From Pseudoxanthomonas sp. GM95 (lineage in GTDB: Bacteria; Pseudomonadota; Gammaproteobacteria; Xanthomonadales; Xanthomonadaceae): a stretch of 64,000 nt of DNA. This document shows positions 46,441-55,372 of this stretch, piece by piece; the first letter of the stretch is position 1; every line of letters begins with the position of its first letter. The position numbers were made by a program, and so were the translations under genes. The stretch covers positions 359,412 through 423,411 of the forward strand of contig NZ_FOAX01000004.1 of NCBI RefSeq assembly GCF_900109775.1, read 5' to 3'. The notes beneath the pieces are model-generated. The model saw nothing but the letters and a program-made list of their open reading frames with translations, was not told the DNA's origin and ran no database searches.

Positions 46441-47693
46441 CCCAGGCGCGCAGCATGTTCGCCCAGCTGGTGCTGGTGATCACGCTGGTGCTGGCCGGCG
46501 CCGGCGTGCTGGCCGTGGCGCTGGGCCGTGAACTGGCCATCGGCCCGGCCACCGATCAATTGGCGCGGGCGATGCGCGGGTTCGCCGGCATCGCCGAGGG
46601 GCTGGATCGCACCGGCGGACACGCCGCCACGCTGCGCTACCTGCGCGACGCCGGCCTGGACGTGCGCAGCGACGCGCCGGCCGCACGTGCGCCCGGGCTG
46701 GCGCCATTCCTGCGCACGCTGCGCCAGCGCGCGGCGCAGGCACTGGGGCCGGAGCGCGCCGTGGTGCTCGCGCGTGACGCCGGCGGCGACCGGCTGTGGA
46801 TGCAGCTGCGCACCACGCCGAAGCTGTGGATCTCGTTCGGGGCCAATCCGATGCGTGGCAGCCGGCGGTTTTCGATCGCGCTGCTGCTGGGCTGCGTCGG
46901 CCTGACCTGGCTGGCGGCGGCGTACTTCGCGCGGCGATTGGTGACACCACTGCGCACGCTGGCACGCGCGGCGCCCGGCTTGGTCCAGGGCGATGCGCCA
47001 CCGCTGCGGCACGTGGGCGGCCCGCGCGAAGTGCGCGAACTGGCCAGCGCGCTCGAACGCGCCAGCCATGACGTCCGCGCCGCCGCGGACGAACGCGCGC
47101 TGATGCTGGCCGGCATCTCGCATGACCTGCGCACGCCACTGACCCGCGTGCAGTTCGCCACCGAGCTGCTGCCCGACACCGATCCGGCCTTGCGCGCCGG
47201 CATCAGCCGCGACATCGCCGAGATCGACGCGATCCTGTCGCAGTTCATTGCCTATGCGCGCGACGGGCGCGACGAGGCGGTCGAGTCGATGGACCTGGCC
47301 GAAGTCTGTCGCAGCGTGCTCGATGCCGCGACGGGCGACTGGGACGTGCAATGCCCCGACACGGCACCGGTACGTGGCCGACCGATCGCCTTGCGCCGCG
47401 CGGTGGAGAACCTGGTGGTCAACGCGCAGCGCCATGGCGCCGCGCCGTTCTCGCTGCGCCTGGTCGATGCCGGTGGCGCGTGGCAGATCACCGTGTGCGA
47501 CCACGGCAGCGGCATGACACCGGAACAGGCCCAGCGCGCGTTGCGCCCCTTCGTGCATGACGCCAACGCCGGCGGCAGCGGCCTGGGGCTGGCCATCATC
47601 GAACGCGTCGCGCGCCAGCACGGCGGCACGCTGCAGCTGTTGCCCAACACCCCGCACGGCCTGCGTGCGGTCCTGCGCCTACGCGGTGCGTGA
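46437..47693 (+). CDS. envZ: Osmosensor histidine kinase EnvZ
   Basis: 418 residues. Two membrane helices (about 8-30 and 142-165) bound a short periplasmic part, followed by HAMP, an H-box 'LAGISHDLRTPLTRVQFATEL' (core GISHDLRTPLTR), N-box 'ENLVVNAQRHG', and G boxes DHGSGM and GGSGLGLAI. The H-box is almost that of E. coli EnvZ. It phosphorylates and dephosphorylates OmpR. Start ATG at 46437 overlaps the ompR stop. Confidence 0.92.
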   Translation: MTQARSMFAQLVLVITLVLAGAGVLAVALGRELAIGPATDQLARAMRGFAGIAEGLDRTGGHAATLRYLRDAGLDVRSDAPAARAPGLAPFLRTLRQRAAQALGPERAVVLARDAGGDRLWMQLRTTPKLWISFGANPMRGSRRFSIALLLGCVGLTWLAAAYFARRLVTPLRTLARAAPGLVQGDAPPLRHVGGPREVRELASALERASHDVRAAADERALMLAGISHDLRTPLTRVQFATELLPDTDPALRAGISRDIAEIDAILSQFIAYARDGRDEAVESMDLAEVCRSVLDAATGDWDVQCPDTAPVRGRPIALRRAVENLVVNAQRHGAAPFSLRLVDAGGAWQITVCDHGSGMTPEQAQRALRPFVHDANAGGSGLGLAIIERVARQHGGTLQLLPNTPHGLRAVLRLRGA

Positions 47694-47712
47694 GTTAAAC
47701 GAGACCTTCGCC

Positions 47713-48612
47713 ATGCGTGTCCTGCGCCTTGCCTGCTGTGCGCTGATGCTGTCCCTGCCGCTGCTGGTTGTGGCCCAGACCCGCGGCGAACGCCTGCGCC
47801 ACCTGCTCGGCCAGCGCCAGGCCGATGCAGCGGAAACCCAGGCGCTGCCCGCCGGCACGCGTGTGCTGCGCGACATCGCCTATGGACAAGATCCCGCGCA
47901 GCGCTACGACGTCTACGCGCCGGCCGAGGCGCACGGCCTGCCGATCATCGCGATGGTCCACGGCGGCGGCTGGAGCAATGGCGACAAGGACAATCCCGGC
48001 CTGGCCACGCCCAAGGCCGCGTACTGGCTGCCGCGCCGCTACGTGCTGGTGTCGATCAACTACCGGATGCTGCCCGACGCCGATCCCGCGCAGCAGGCGC
48101 GCGATATCGCCGCCGCGATCGCGCACCTGCAACAGCACGCCAAGGACTGGGGCGGCGACGCATCACGCACCATGCTGATGGGCCATTCGGCCGGCGCGCA
48201 TCTGGTGGCGTTGCTCGGCGCCGATGTCGAGGCGCTGACCAAGGCCGGTGCATCACGTCCGCGCGCCGTGGTCGCGTTGGACAGCGCGGCGATGAACGTC
48301 GAGCAGATCATGCAGGCGCGCCACTTCCCGCTGTACGACCGCGCCTTCGGTGCCGATCCGAGCGCGTGGGTCGCCGTCTCGCCGTGGCATCACCTGTCCA
48401 GGGCCTCGCTGCCGATGCTGGCGGTGTGTTCCTCGCGGCGCGACGACAGCTGCGCGCAGGCGCGTGGCCTGGCCCAGCGCGCGCAGACTTTTGGCGTCGC
48501 GATCCAGGTGCTGCCGGAAGACCTGTCGCACATGCAGATCAATCGCACGCTGGGCGAGGCTTCGGACTACACCAGTGCAGTGGATCGCTTCATCGCCAAC
48601 GCGGTGAAGTAA
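47713..48612 (+). CDS. Secreted alpha/beta hydrolase (carboxylesterase / BD-FAE-like)
   Basis: 299 residues. Signal peptide about 1-22, then an esterase fold: oxyanion 'MVHGGGWSNGDKD', nucleophile 'LMGHSAGAHLVAL' (G-x-S-x-G), acid probably in 'CSSRRDDSC', and His in 'EDLSHMQINR'. The HGGGW type belongs to hormone-sensitive-lipase-like and kynurenine-formamidase-like esterases. Start ATG at 47713 gives the signal peptide; the frame is open further upstream inside envZ. It follows envZ by 19 nt and may be co-transcribed. Confidence 0.83.
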   Translation: MRVLRLACCALMLSLPLLVVAQTRGERLRHLLGQRQADAAETQALPAGTRVLRDIAYGQDPAQRYDVYAPAEAHGLPIIAMVHGGGWSNGDKDNPGLATPKAAYWLPRRYVLVSINYRMLPDADPAQQARDIAAAIAHLQQHAKDWGGDASRTMLMGHSAGAHLVALLGADVEALTKAGASRPRAVVALDSAAMNVEQIMQARHFPLYDRAFGADPSAWVAVSPWHHLSRASLPMLAVCSSRRDDSCAQARGLAQRAQTFGVAIQVLPEDLSHMQINRTLGEASDYTSAVDRFIANAVK

Positions 48613-48707
48613 GCCGCGCGGATTTCGCCCGCCGCACGCGGTCGAACCCCACCGCGCGCCAGCCCATCCATCGCGCCATGTGGCGCCATGTGCCTTGTGC
48701 GTCATTT

Positions 48708-48726
48708 GCGAATCATTTACATTTGC
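48708..48726. promoter_or_regulatory. Fur-box-like sequence before siderophore receptor
   Basis: GCGAATCATTTACATTTGC matches 11 of 19 positions of the Fur consensus and sits 150 nt upstream of the TonB-dependent siderophore receptor. Iron repression of that gene would be expected; this match alone is weak. Confidence 0.35.
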
Positions 48727-48875
48727 GCGCCGCAGGCGTCCCCGCTGACGCCTGCCTTCATGGTCACCGGACGACCATCGCCAGCCCGCTCCAGGGCAAG
48801 CCTCCCAACCCGTTGCTCGTCGTGCGCTCGCCATCGCAGCGCGCGTCGTGCCTGCCTGCGCCTTTGAGGAATGCC

Positions 48876-51113
48876 ATGTCCACCGTTGCCGTTTCGCGCG
48901 CGTCTGTCGCGCTGCCCCGTTCCCCGCTGTCCTGCGCGCTGCTGCTGGTGCTGGGCCTGTGCGCGCCGCTTGCACACGCGGCCGATGAGGACGCCGAGTC
49001 CGAAGCCAAGCGCAACACGCCCAAGACCCTGGACAACGTGCAGGTCACCGGCACCCAGGCGCCGCCGGCCACCACCACGCGCCTGCCGATCAGCATCCAG
49101 GACACGCCGCAGTCGGTCAGCGTGATCGGCCTGCAGCGGCTCGAAGACGAGTCGATGTTCAGCATCAACGATGTGATGCGCAACGTCACCGGCGTCAACG
49201 TGTCCTTCTACGACACCCAGCGTCCGCTGTACTTCGCGCGCGGCTTCCAGATCACCGATTTCCAGGTGGACAGCCTGCCGACCTACAGCGGCTCGACCAA
49301 CCAGGAATACGACACCGCCTTCTACGACCGCATCGAAGTCATCCGCGGTGCCAACGGCCTGCTCAGTGGCGCCGGTATTCCCTCGGCCACGGTCAACCTG
49401 CTGCGCAAGCGTCCGGGCCGCGATTTCGATGCGTCGGTGACCGCCAGCCTCGGCAGCTGGGACTTCCGCCGCACCCAGGCCGACATCAACCTGCCGCTGA
49501 CCGCCGATGGCCGATTCCGCAGTCGCTTCGTGGGCGCGTGGACCGATCGCGACTACTACTACGACCGCTACAACGAGAACAAAAAGGCCGGCATGGCCGT
49601 GCTGGAAGGCGACCTGACCGACAGCACCACGGTCACCGTCGGCTACCAGATCCAGGACAACAACCCGACCGGGTCGACCTGGGGCACGGTGCCGTTCTTC
49701 GCCGCCGATGGCAGCAGCGCCAACGTCTCGCGCTCGACCAATTTCTCACCAAGCTGGACCCGCTGGCAGCGCAAGACCAGCACCGCGTTCGCCAACCTGG
49801 AGCAGCGCTTCGGCGAGGACTGGCTGCTGAAGGTCAATTACGCACACACCAAGGGCGACGTGCAGAGCCTGCGCGTGTACGGCAGCGGCTATCCCGATCC
49901 GGTGACCGGCGCGGGCACCTACCTGCAGGCCAGCGCGGGCGAGACCAACGACGCGCGCGATGCGGTCGATGTGTACCTGTCGGGCAAGTTCTCGCTGTTC
50001 GGCCAGACCCACGATGTCGTGGTCGGCGGCAGCTGGCAGGACCTGCAATCCACCACGCCGGGTACGGCGCTGGTGTATCCGTCCGACTGGGGCACGATCG
50101 CCACGGATTTCGGTCCGGCCACCGGCTTCAATGTGCCCAACCTGTATGACTGGGACGGCAACGCGGGCGCAGTGAGCTATACGCATACCGGGTCCTGGCG
50201 CCAGGCGCGCACGACCCAGCGTGGCGTGTATGCCTCCGCCCGTTTGCACCTGGCCGAACCGCTGTCGCTGATCGCCGGCGCGCGCTTGAGTTCGTGGGAA
50301 ACGCGCACCCGCGCTTACAACACCGCTGGCACCTACACCGCCACCAGCGGCCGGTATGAGGTCAGCGATGAAGTCACGCCGTACGTGGGCCTGGTCTACG
50401 ACCTCGTCCCGGACGTGTCGGTCTACGCCAGCTACACCGAGATCTTCAATCCGCAGAACTACAAGGACAAGGACAACAACCTGCTGGCGCCGGTGGAAGG
50501 CTCCAACCTGGAAGCCGGCCTGAAGGCGCAGCTGTTCGACGGCAAGGCGATGGCCACCGCGGCGGTGTTCGAAGCCAAGCAGGACAACTACGCGATGCTG
50601 GACACGACCCAGGCGCCGAACTCGCTGCCCGACGGCAGCTCGGCCTACGTGGGCGTCAACGGCACCAAGAGCCGCGGTTGGGAAGTGGACTTCAACGGCG
50701 AGCTGCTGCCGGGCTGGACACTCAACGCCGGCTACACCCACGTCAAGGTCACGCGCGCGCCGACCGATGCGATCTACGCCAACCTGCCCGAGGACTACCT
50801 GCAGCTGTCTACGCAGTGGCGCCTGCCGGGCACCTGGGACCGCCTGAGCATCGGCGGCGGCCTGAGCTGGCAGAGCAAGGTGCAGGGCTTCAACATCGAG
50901 CGGCCGAACGGCGATGGCACCACCACGCCGGTCACCGTGACCCAGGGCGCGTACGCACTGGTGCACTTCAACGCGAACTACCGCATCAACGACCAGTGGA
51001 CGGCCACGCTGTCGGTGCGCAACGCGCTGGACAAGACCTACTGGGCCAACCTGGATTACCAGAACTACGGCGAGCCGCGCTTCGTCTCGGCGAGCGTGCG
51101 CTGGCGGTTCTGA
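48876..51113 (+). CDS. TonB-dependent siderophore receptor (FhuE/FpvA type)
   Basis: 745 residues. Signal peptide about 1-36, a TonB-box-like 'LDNVQVTGT', plug domain (about 60-165: 'SIQDTPQSVSVIG', 'YFARGFQI', 'DRIEVIRGANGLLSGAG') and a 22-strand barrel ending in 'VSASVRWRF'. The plug motifs 'DTPQSVSVI' and 'RGANGLLSG' place it with the ferric-siderophore receptors such as FhuE and FpvA. It imports an iron chelate using TonB energy. Start ATG at 48876 with GAGGA at 48866-48870; the frame runs far upstream into the esterase gene without signals. A Fur-like site is about 150 nt upstream. Confidence 0.93.
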   Translation: MSTVAVSRASVALPRSPLSCALLLVLGLCAPLAHAADEDAESEAKRNTPKTLDNVQVTGTQAPPATTTRLPISIQDTPQSVSVIGLQRLEDESMFSINDVMRNVTGVNVSFYDTQRPLYFARGFQITDFQVDSLPTYSGSTNQEYDTAFYDRIEVIRGANGLLSGAGIPSATVNLLRKRPGRDFDASVTASLGSWDFRRTQADINLPLTADGRFRSRFVGAWTDRDYYYDRYNENKKAGMAVLEGDLTDSTTVTVGYQIQDNNPTGSTWGTVPFFAADGSSANVSRSTNFSPSWTRWQRKTSTAFANLEQRFGEDWLLKVNYAHTKGDVQSLRVYGSGYPDPVTGAGTYLQASAGETNDARDAVDVYLSGKFSLFGQTHDVVVGGSWQDLQSTTPGTALVYPSDWGTIATDFGPATGFNVPNLYDWDGNAGAVSYTHTGSWRQARTTQRGVYASARLHLAEPLSLIAGARLSSWETRTRAYNTAGTYTATSGRYEVSDEVTPYVGLVYDLVPDVSVYASYTEIFNPQNYKDKDNNLLAPVEGSNLEAGLKAQLFDGKAMATAAVFEAKQDNYAMLDTTQAPNSLPDGSSAYVGVNGTKSRGWEVDFNGELLPGWTLNAGYTHVKVTRAPTDAIYANLPEDYLQLSTQWRLPGTWDRLSIGGGLSWQSKVQGFNIERPNGDGTTTPVTVTQGAYALVHFNANYRINDQWTATLSVRNALDKTYWANLDYQNYGEPRFVSASVRWRF

Positions 51114-51194
51114 GTTCTTTCGCTACGATGCGTCGCTCGCCCCAGGGATGCGGCGGTGGCGCGTCGTCTTTATGCGCGTCCAAGCACGTCCAAC

Positions 51195-51947
51195 TCAGGT
51201 GGTCAGCGCAGCCTGCAGCAACGGCAAGCCCTCGGCCGCCGTCACCGGCCAATGCAGGTCCACTGCATCGCTCAACGCACTGCGCGCCGGATTGAGTTCG
51301 ACCACATAAGCGCCGTGTCGCCTGGCCAGCAGCGGCAGCGACGCCGCCGGCTGCACCAGCCCGGACGTGCCCACCACCAGCATCACCGCGCAGTGCGTCG
51401 TGGCGACAGCGCGTTGCCAGGCGTCTTCCGGCAGCGCTTCGCCGAACCACACCACGCCCGGCCGCACGTCGCCATCGCAGTACGCGCAAAACGGCGGCGC
51501 AGCGCGCAGCGGGGCGGCCTGCGGTTCCATCGCGTCCAGCGGTGCTTCGTGCGCGCGACCACATTCGAAACAGCGCAGCGCGAACAGGCTGCCGTGCACA
51601 TGTGCATCCACCACGCTGCCGGCGCGTTCGTGCAGGTCGTCGACATTCTGCGTGGCGATGCGTACATCGACGTGCTGCGCCAGCGCGGCCAGCGCGCGAT
51701 GGCCCGCATTGGGCGGCGCTTGGGCCACCAGCGCCATGCGCCAGCGATACCAGCCCCAGACCAGGTCGCGATCGGTGCGCCACGCGGTTTCGGTCGCCAG
51801 CGCCATCGGATCGAACGTCGACCACAGGCTGTCGTGGGTGCCGCGAAAGGTCGGGATGCCGCTTTCGGCCGACATGCCCGCGCCGGTCAGCACGCTCACC
51901 GCACCGGCATCGGCAATGCGCCGGGCGAGGTCAGCGGCAACACTCAT
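51195..51947 (-). CDS. cobB: NAD-dependent protein deacylase CobB (class III sirtuin)
   Basis: 250 residues. Rossmann 'TGAGMSAESGIPTFRG', 'ATQNVDDLHERAG', catalytic His118 in 'DAHVHGS', and a Zn ribbon with Cys126, Cys129, Cys154 and Cys157. Tyr67 and Arg70 (YRWR) match the Tyr-x-x-Arg pair by which class III sirtuins accept succinyl and malonyl lysine as well as acetyl lysine. In relatives CobB reactivates acetylated Acs and yields nicotinamide. Start ATG at 51947 overlaps the stop of the upstream patatin gene, so the two are coupled. Confidence 0.92.
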   Translation of the reverse strand: MSVAADLARRIADAGAVSVLTGAGMSAESGIPTFRGTHDSLWSTFDPMALATETAWRTDRDLVWGWYRWRMALVAQAPPNAGHRALAALAQHVDVRIATQNVDDLHERAGSVVDAHVHGSLFALRCFECGRAHEAPLDAMEPQAAPLRAAPPFCAYCDGDVRPGVVWFGEALPEDAWQRAVATTHCAVMLVVGTSGLVQPAASLPLLARRHGAYVVELNPARSALSDAVDLHWPVTAAEGLPLLQAALTT

Positions 51948-52963
51948 TTGGTCGGGCAAGGCTCACCGCGGAAGGTCAGCCGCTGCAGGCGCGTGGGCTC
52001 GACGCACGGTGGCGTCTTCGGCTTGGCCGCGGCGGCGGCCGCAGCGGCGCGTTCGTGCTGCAGCTGGGCCAGGCGCGCCTTGATCTGCGGCATCACCGCC
52101 AGCGCGGCCTTCTCGCCTTCCAGGATCGCGGCGTTGCGCTGGGTGAAATCGGCCGCGCCGATGTCGTTGACCTTGGGCCGCACCACCACGTCGGCGCGCG
52201 CCAGCTCCTGCTGGCCGGCACGCTGGCCCATGATCGCGATCGACTGGTTGACGATGCCCAGCATGCCCGCCGGCGTGGTGCCGCTGGCCTTGCTGGAGAT
52301 GTCCACGGCGATCACGAAATCCGCGCCCAGCTGCTTGGCGGCATCCACCGGCACGGGGCTGACCACGCCGCCATCGACGTAGTGGTACTTGCCGATGCTC
52401 ACCGGCTCGAACACCCCGGGCACGCTGGACGAGGCGCGCACGGCCTGGCCGGTGTCGCCCTTGTTGAACAGCGTGCGCTCGCCGTCTTCCAGGCGCGTGG
52501 CCACGGCGACGAAGGGCTTCTTCAACTTCTGCATCGGCGTGTTGCCCACCTGCGCGTCCACGTAATCCTGCAGCGCGCGGCCCTGGACCAGGCCGCCGGA
52601 GAACAGGCGCACGTCGCGGATCGAGGATTCGTCCAGGGCGACGGCGTTCTTCTGCATCTGGAACGCGTCCATGCCGCTGGCGTAGAGCGCACCGACCACG
52701 CTGCCGGCGCTGGTGCCGGCGACCACGTCGGGCTTGATGCCGTTGGCCTCCAGCATCTTGATCACGCCGATGTGGGCAAAACCCTTGGCCGCACCGCCGC
52801 CCAGCGCGATGCCGATCACCACCGGCCGCGTATTGGCCACCGGCACCGGCGGCGGCACCACGGTGGTGGCCGGCGGCGGGGTCTTCACTGCTTCGCCGCC
52901 ACAGGCGATCAGCAGGGTCACGCAAGCGGTCAGCAGCAGGCAGGTCAGGCGTGGAGCGGGCAT
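51944..52963 (-). CDS. Patatin-like phospholipase, lipoprotein (RssA-like)
   Basis: 339 residues. A lipoprotein signal with lipobox 'LLIAC' (Cys21), a Pro-rich spacer, then the patatin domain: oxyanion 'GIALGGGAAKGFAHIGV', nucleophile 'VVAGTSAGSVVGAL' (GTSAGS) and catalytic Asp in 'YVDGGVVSPVP'. A C-terminal Ala/Lys-rich coiled part (about 290-320) precedes a Cys-containing tail. It should hydrolyse phospholipids in the envelope. It is upstream of and coupled to cobB (4-nt overlap), an odd pairing with no obvious shared pathway. Confidence 0.88.
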   Translation of the reverse strand: MPAPRLTCLLLTACVTLLIACGGEAVKTPPPATTVVPPPVPVANTRPVVIGIALGGGAAKGFAHIGVIKMLEANGIKPDVVAGTSAGSVVGALYASGMDAFQMQKNAVALDESSIRDVRLFSGGLVQGRALQDYVDAQVGNTPMQKLKKPFVAVATRLEDGERTLFNKGDTGQAVRASSSVPGVFEPVSIGKYHYVDGGVVSPVPVDAAKQLGADFVIAVDISSKASGTTPAGMLGIVNQSIAIMGQRAGQQELARADVVVRPKVNDIGAADFTQRNAAILEGEKAALAVMPQIKARLAQLQHERAAAAAAAAKPKTPPCVEPTRLQRLTFRGEPCPTK

Positions 52964-53042
52964 GGGGCGATGGATGACGGTGGGAAAGTGCGCAGCTTAG
53001 CCAGCCAATGCCAAACCGTGTCCAACCCGGCGACAGCGCGCC

Positions 53043-53957
53043 TTACTCGTCGGCGTTGCGGCTGCGCGCCTTGCCCGGGCCGATGCCTTCGAGCCGCTTG
53101 AAGAACCGACGGAACGCGGCCTCGCTGCGGTACCCCAGCATCTCGGCCACCGCGGCGACGGACAGGCGCCGATTGCCGAGCAGGCGGCGCGCTTCGGTCG
53201 CGCGCCACTGCGACATGTACTGCATCGGCGGCGCGCCCACGGTGGCGGTGAACAGTTCGGCGAAGGCAGTGCGCGACATGCCGGCCACCTGCGCCAGCGA
53301 CTGGATGGTCCAGTCCTCGCCGGGCTGGGCGTGCATGGCCGACAGCGCCAGCGACAGCCGCGCATCGGTCATCGCCGCCAGCAGGCCGCGCGGACGCTCG
53401 GCACTGCGCACGTACTCGCACACAGCCATGGTGAACAGCGAATCGGCCAGCTTGTTCTGCACCATCTGCCGGCCCCAGCGGCGGTCGCGGCTGGTGGCGG
53501 TGAGCATCTGCGCCAGCTGGCGGAACGCTTCGCTGCTCTGCTCCGAGCGCACCACGAAGCACGCCGGCAGCGCGTTGAAGATGGGGTTGTTGTTGCCCGA
53601 GACGAACTCCAGCTCGCCGCACAGCATGGTGGTGTCGCCGGGCTCTTCTTCCGGCGGCTGGTGCGGATCGGGCGAGGAGGACAGCAGGTGGCGCACGCCG
53701 CCGGGGAACACGATCAGGTCGCCGCGGCGCAGGTGCAGCGCGCACTCCAGCGCCTCGCCGCTGACCCAGCACTCGCCTTCGGTCATCAGGTGGAACTGGC
53801 CGAAGCGCGTGGCCGGTTCACGATCGAACCAGGTGCCGCAGTACTTCACGTCGGCCGTGATCTCCACGCGCATGCGATAGGCGCCCAGCACCGTTTCCAG
53901 CACGGCATCGCGGGCGTCTTCGAGGGCGGCGGTCCGGGGCAGGTCCATGCCGCGCAT
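53043..53957 (-). CDS. AraC-family regulator with cupin_6 domain
   Basis: 304 residues. N-terminal cupin-type sensor (about 20-190; 'FHLMTEGECWVSGE', 'LRRGDLIVFPGGVRHLL') of the AraC_binding_2/cupin_6 group, followed by two helix-turn-helices ('SLAQVAGMSRTAFAELF' and 'SVAAVAEMLGYRSEAAFRRFFKR'). It is divergent from the bufferin operon with 210 nt between the starts, so it could regulate that operon, but this is inference; the ligand is unknown. Start ATG at 53957 or 53948; the frame is open to 54284 without support. Confidence 0.85.
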   Translation of the reverse strand: MRGMDLPRTAALEDARDAVLETVLGAYRMRVEITADVKYCGTWFDREPATRFGQFHLMTEGECWVSGEALECALHLRRGDLIVFPGGVRHLLSSSPDPHQPPEEEPGDTTMLCGELEFVSGNNNPIFNALPACFVVRSEQSSEAFRQLAQMLTATSRDRRWGRQMVQNKLADSLFTMAVCEYVRSAERPRGLLAAMTDARLSLALSAMHAQPGEDWTIQSLAQVAGMSRTAFAELFTATVGAPPMQYMSQWRATEARRLLGNRRLSVAAVAEMLGYRSEAAFRRFFKRLEGIGPGKARSRNADE

Positions 53958-54167
53958 CGTACGGCGCCCGGCGTGCAGGTGGACATGACCGGATAACGGC
54001 CGCGCCATGCCCGATCGTCCGGCCAGGCTGAACGCTTCGCCGCGCCCGGACGTTCGGGCATATCCGTGGAACGCACGGGGATGGTTCGCCCACCGCGTCG
54101 CGCGCCCAATGCCTGCACCGGCCCACACCGCGCCGGCTACTTCATCCAACACCACAAGGATCCACAC

Positions 54168-54467
54168 ATGAACAGCAAGTCCGTCACCGCTTCCGGCCTG
54201 TCGATGGCCATCGCCGCTGCTGCCCTGTTCATGGGCGCGCCCATGGCCCAGGCCGCCGACCAGGGCAAGACCGAGATGGGCCACTGCGTCGGGGCAAACG
54301 CCTGCAAAGGCCAGGGCGCCTGCAAGAGCGCGGCCAACGCCTGTAAAGGACAGAACGCCTGCAAGGGCCAGGGCTTCACCGAAGCCACCGCCAGCACCTG
54401 CAAGACCGTCGGCGGCAAGTTCGAAATGCCGGCCCCGGCCAAGAAGGCCGAGAAAGCCAACAGCTGA
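54168..54467 (+). CDS. bufA: Bufferin-type RiPP precursor (BufA-like, copper-chelating family)
   Basis: 99 residues. Signal peptide 1-29 (ending APMAQAA), then a mature part with six Cys at 40, 46, 52, 59, 65 and 78. Four of them lie in Ala-Cys-Lys units (ACKGQG, ACKSAAN, ACKGQN, ACKGQG). The C-terminus is Lys/Ala-rich. In the bufferin family an MNIO enzyme turns Cys into thiooxazole rings and the exported peptide binds copper. The next two genes encode exactly the MNIO (DUF692) and its DUF2063 partner. Start: ATG at 54168 with AAGGA about 8 nt upstream. A GC-rich hairpin with a T-rich tail follows the stop. Which Cys are modified is not known. Confidence 0.85.
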   Translation: MNSKSVTASGLSMAIAAAALFMGAPMAQAADQGKTEMGHCVGANACKGQGACKSAANACKGQNACKGQGFTEATASTCKTVGGKFEMPAPAKKAEKANS

Positions 54468-54476
54468 TCCACGCCG

Positions 54477-54517
54477 GCCCCGCCGCCCGCGCGGGCGGTG
54501 GGGCTTCTTCCCTTCTT
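54477..54517 (+). terminator. Attenuator-type hairpin between bufA and bufB
   Basis: GCCCCGCCGCCC (from 54477) pairs with GGGCGGTGGGGC (to 54504), giving about 12 bp with one G-T pair, followed by TTCTTCCCTTCTT. It begins 10 nt after the bufA stop. Partial termination here would give more precursor than enzyme transcript. Confidence 0.6.
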
Positions 54518-54532
54518 CCGCAGGACATCGCC

Positions 54533-55372
54533 ATGCACGCCTTGCAGGGATTCGGACTGGGCCTGCGCCCGCAGCACTACGACGCGCTGTTGAACGGCAC
54601 GCCGGACGTCGATTGGCTGGAGCTTCTCAGCGAGAACTATTTCGTCGAGGGCGGCCGCCCGCTGCACATGCTCGACCGCATCGCCGAACGCTGGCCGCTG
54701 GCCATGCATGGCGTGTCGATGAACATCGGCGGCAGCGATCCGCTGGATCGCGATTACCTCAAGCAGCTGCGCATGCTGGCGCGCCGCGTGCGCCCGCGGC
54801 TGATTTCCGATCACCTGTGCTGGACCCGCCATGAAGGCCTCCAGCTGCACGACCTGCTGCCGTTGCCGCAGGACGCCGCCGTGGTGCGCCATGTCGCCGC
54901 GCGCGTGCGCCAGGTGCAGGACACCTTGAATACCCAGCTGGTGCTGGAGAACGTCTCCAGCTACCTGCAGTTTTCCGACGACACGCTGGACGAAGCGCAC
55001 TTCCTCGCCGCGATTGTCGAGGCCTCCGGCTGCGGTTTGCTGCTGGACGTCAACAACGTCTACGTCAACGCGCACAACCACGGCTTCGATGCGCGCGCCT
55101 TCCTGGATGCATTGCCGGCCCACGCGGTGCGCCAGATCCATCTCGCCGGCCACGAACCCGATGCGCTGGGCAGCGGCCTGCTGATCGATACCCACGACGC
55201 ACCGGTCTGCGACGGCGTGTGGTCGCTGTATGCGTATGCGGTCCGTCGCTTCGGCGGCGTACCGACCATGATCGAACGCGACGACCACATCCCACCGCTG
55301 CAGGACCTGTTGGAGGAACTCGACATCGCCCGCGCCGTCGCCGCCGGTGCACGGCTGGAGCAGGCCGCATGA
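54533..55372 (+). CDS. bufB: Multinuclear non-heme iron oxidase BufB (MNIO, DUF692)
   Basis: 279 residues, a TIM-barrel DUF692 protein. Candidate metal ligands at the barrel mouth are His59 ('AMHGVSMNIGG'), Asp93/His94 ('ISDHLCW'), Glu139 ('VLENVSSY'), Asp172 and Asn174 ('LLDVNNVYVN'), His181/183, His203 and His207 ('QIHLAGH'), and Asp219/His221 ('IDTHDAPV'). The family uses two or three Fe ions to oxidise peptide Cys to oxazolone-thioamide or thiooxazole groups. Substrate is inferred to be the BufA peptide 65 nt upstream. Start ATG at 54533 has AGGA seven nt upstream. The stop overlaps bufC by 4 nt. Confidence 0.93.
   Translation: MHALQGFGLGLRPQHYDALLNGTPDVDWLELLSENYFVEGGRPLHMLDRIAERWPLAMHGVSMNIGGSDPLDRDYLKQLRMLARRVRPRLISDHLCWTRHEGLQLHDLLPLPQDAAVVRHVAARVRQVQDTLNTQLVLENVSSYLQFSDDTLDEAHFLAAIVEASGCGLLLDVNNVYVNAHNHGFDARAFLDALPAHAVRQIHLAGHEPDALGSGLLIDTHDAPVCDGVWSLYAYAVRRFGGVPTMIERDDHIPPLQDLLEELDIARAVAAGARLEQAA

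Noticed and set aside
54001..54167. ECF sigma-type promoter (GGAAC...CGTC) before bufA
   Set aside because: A GGAAC is present but the distance to the nearest CGTC (about 23 nt) is too long.
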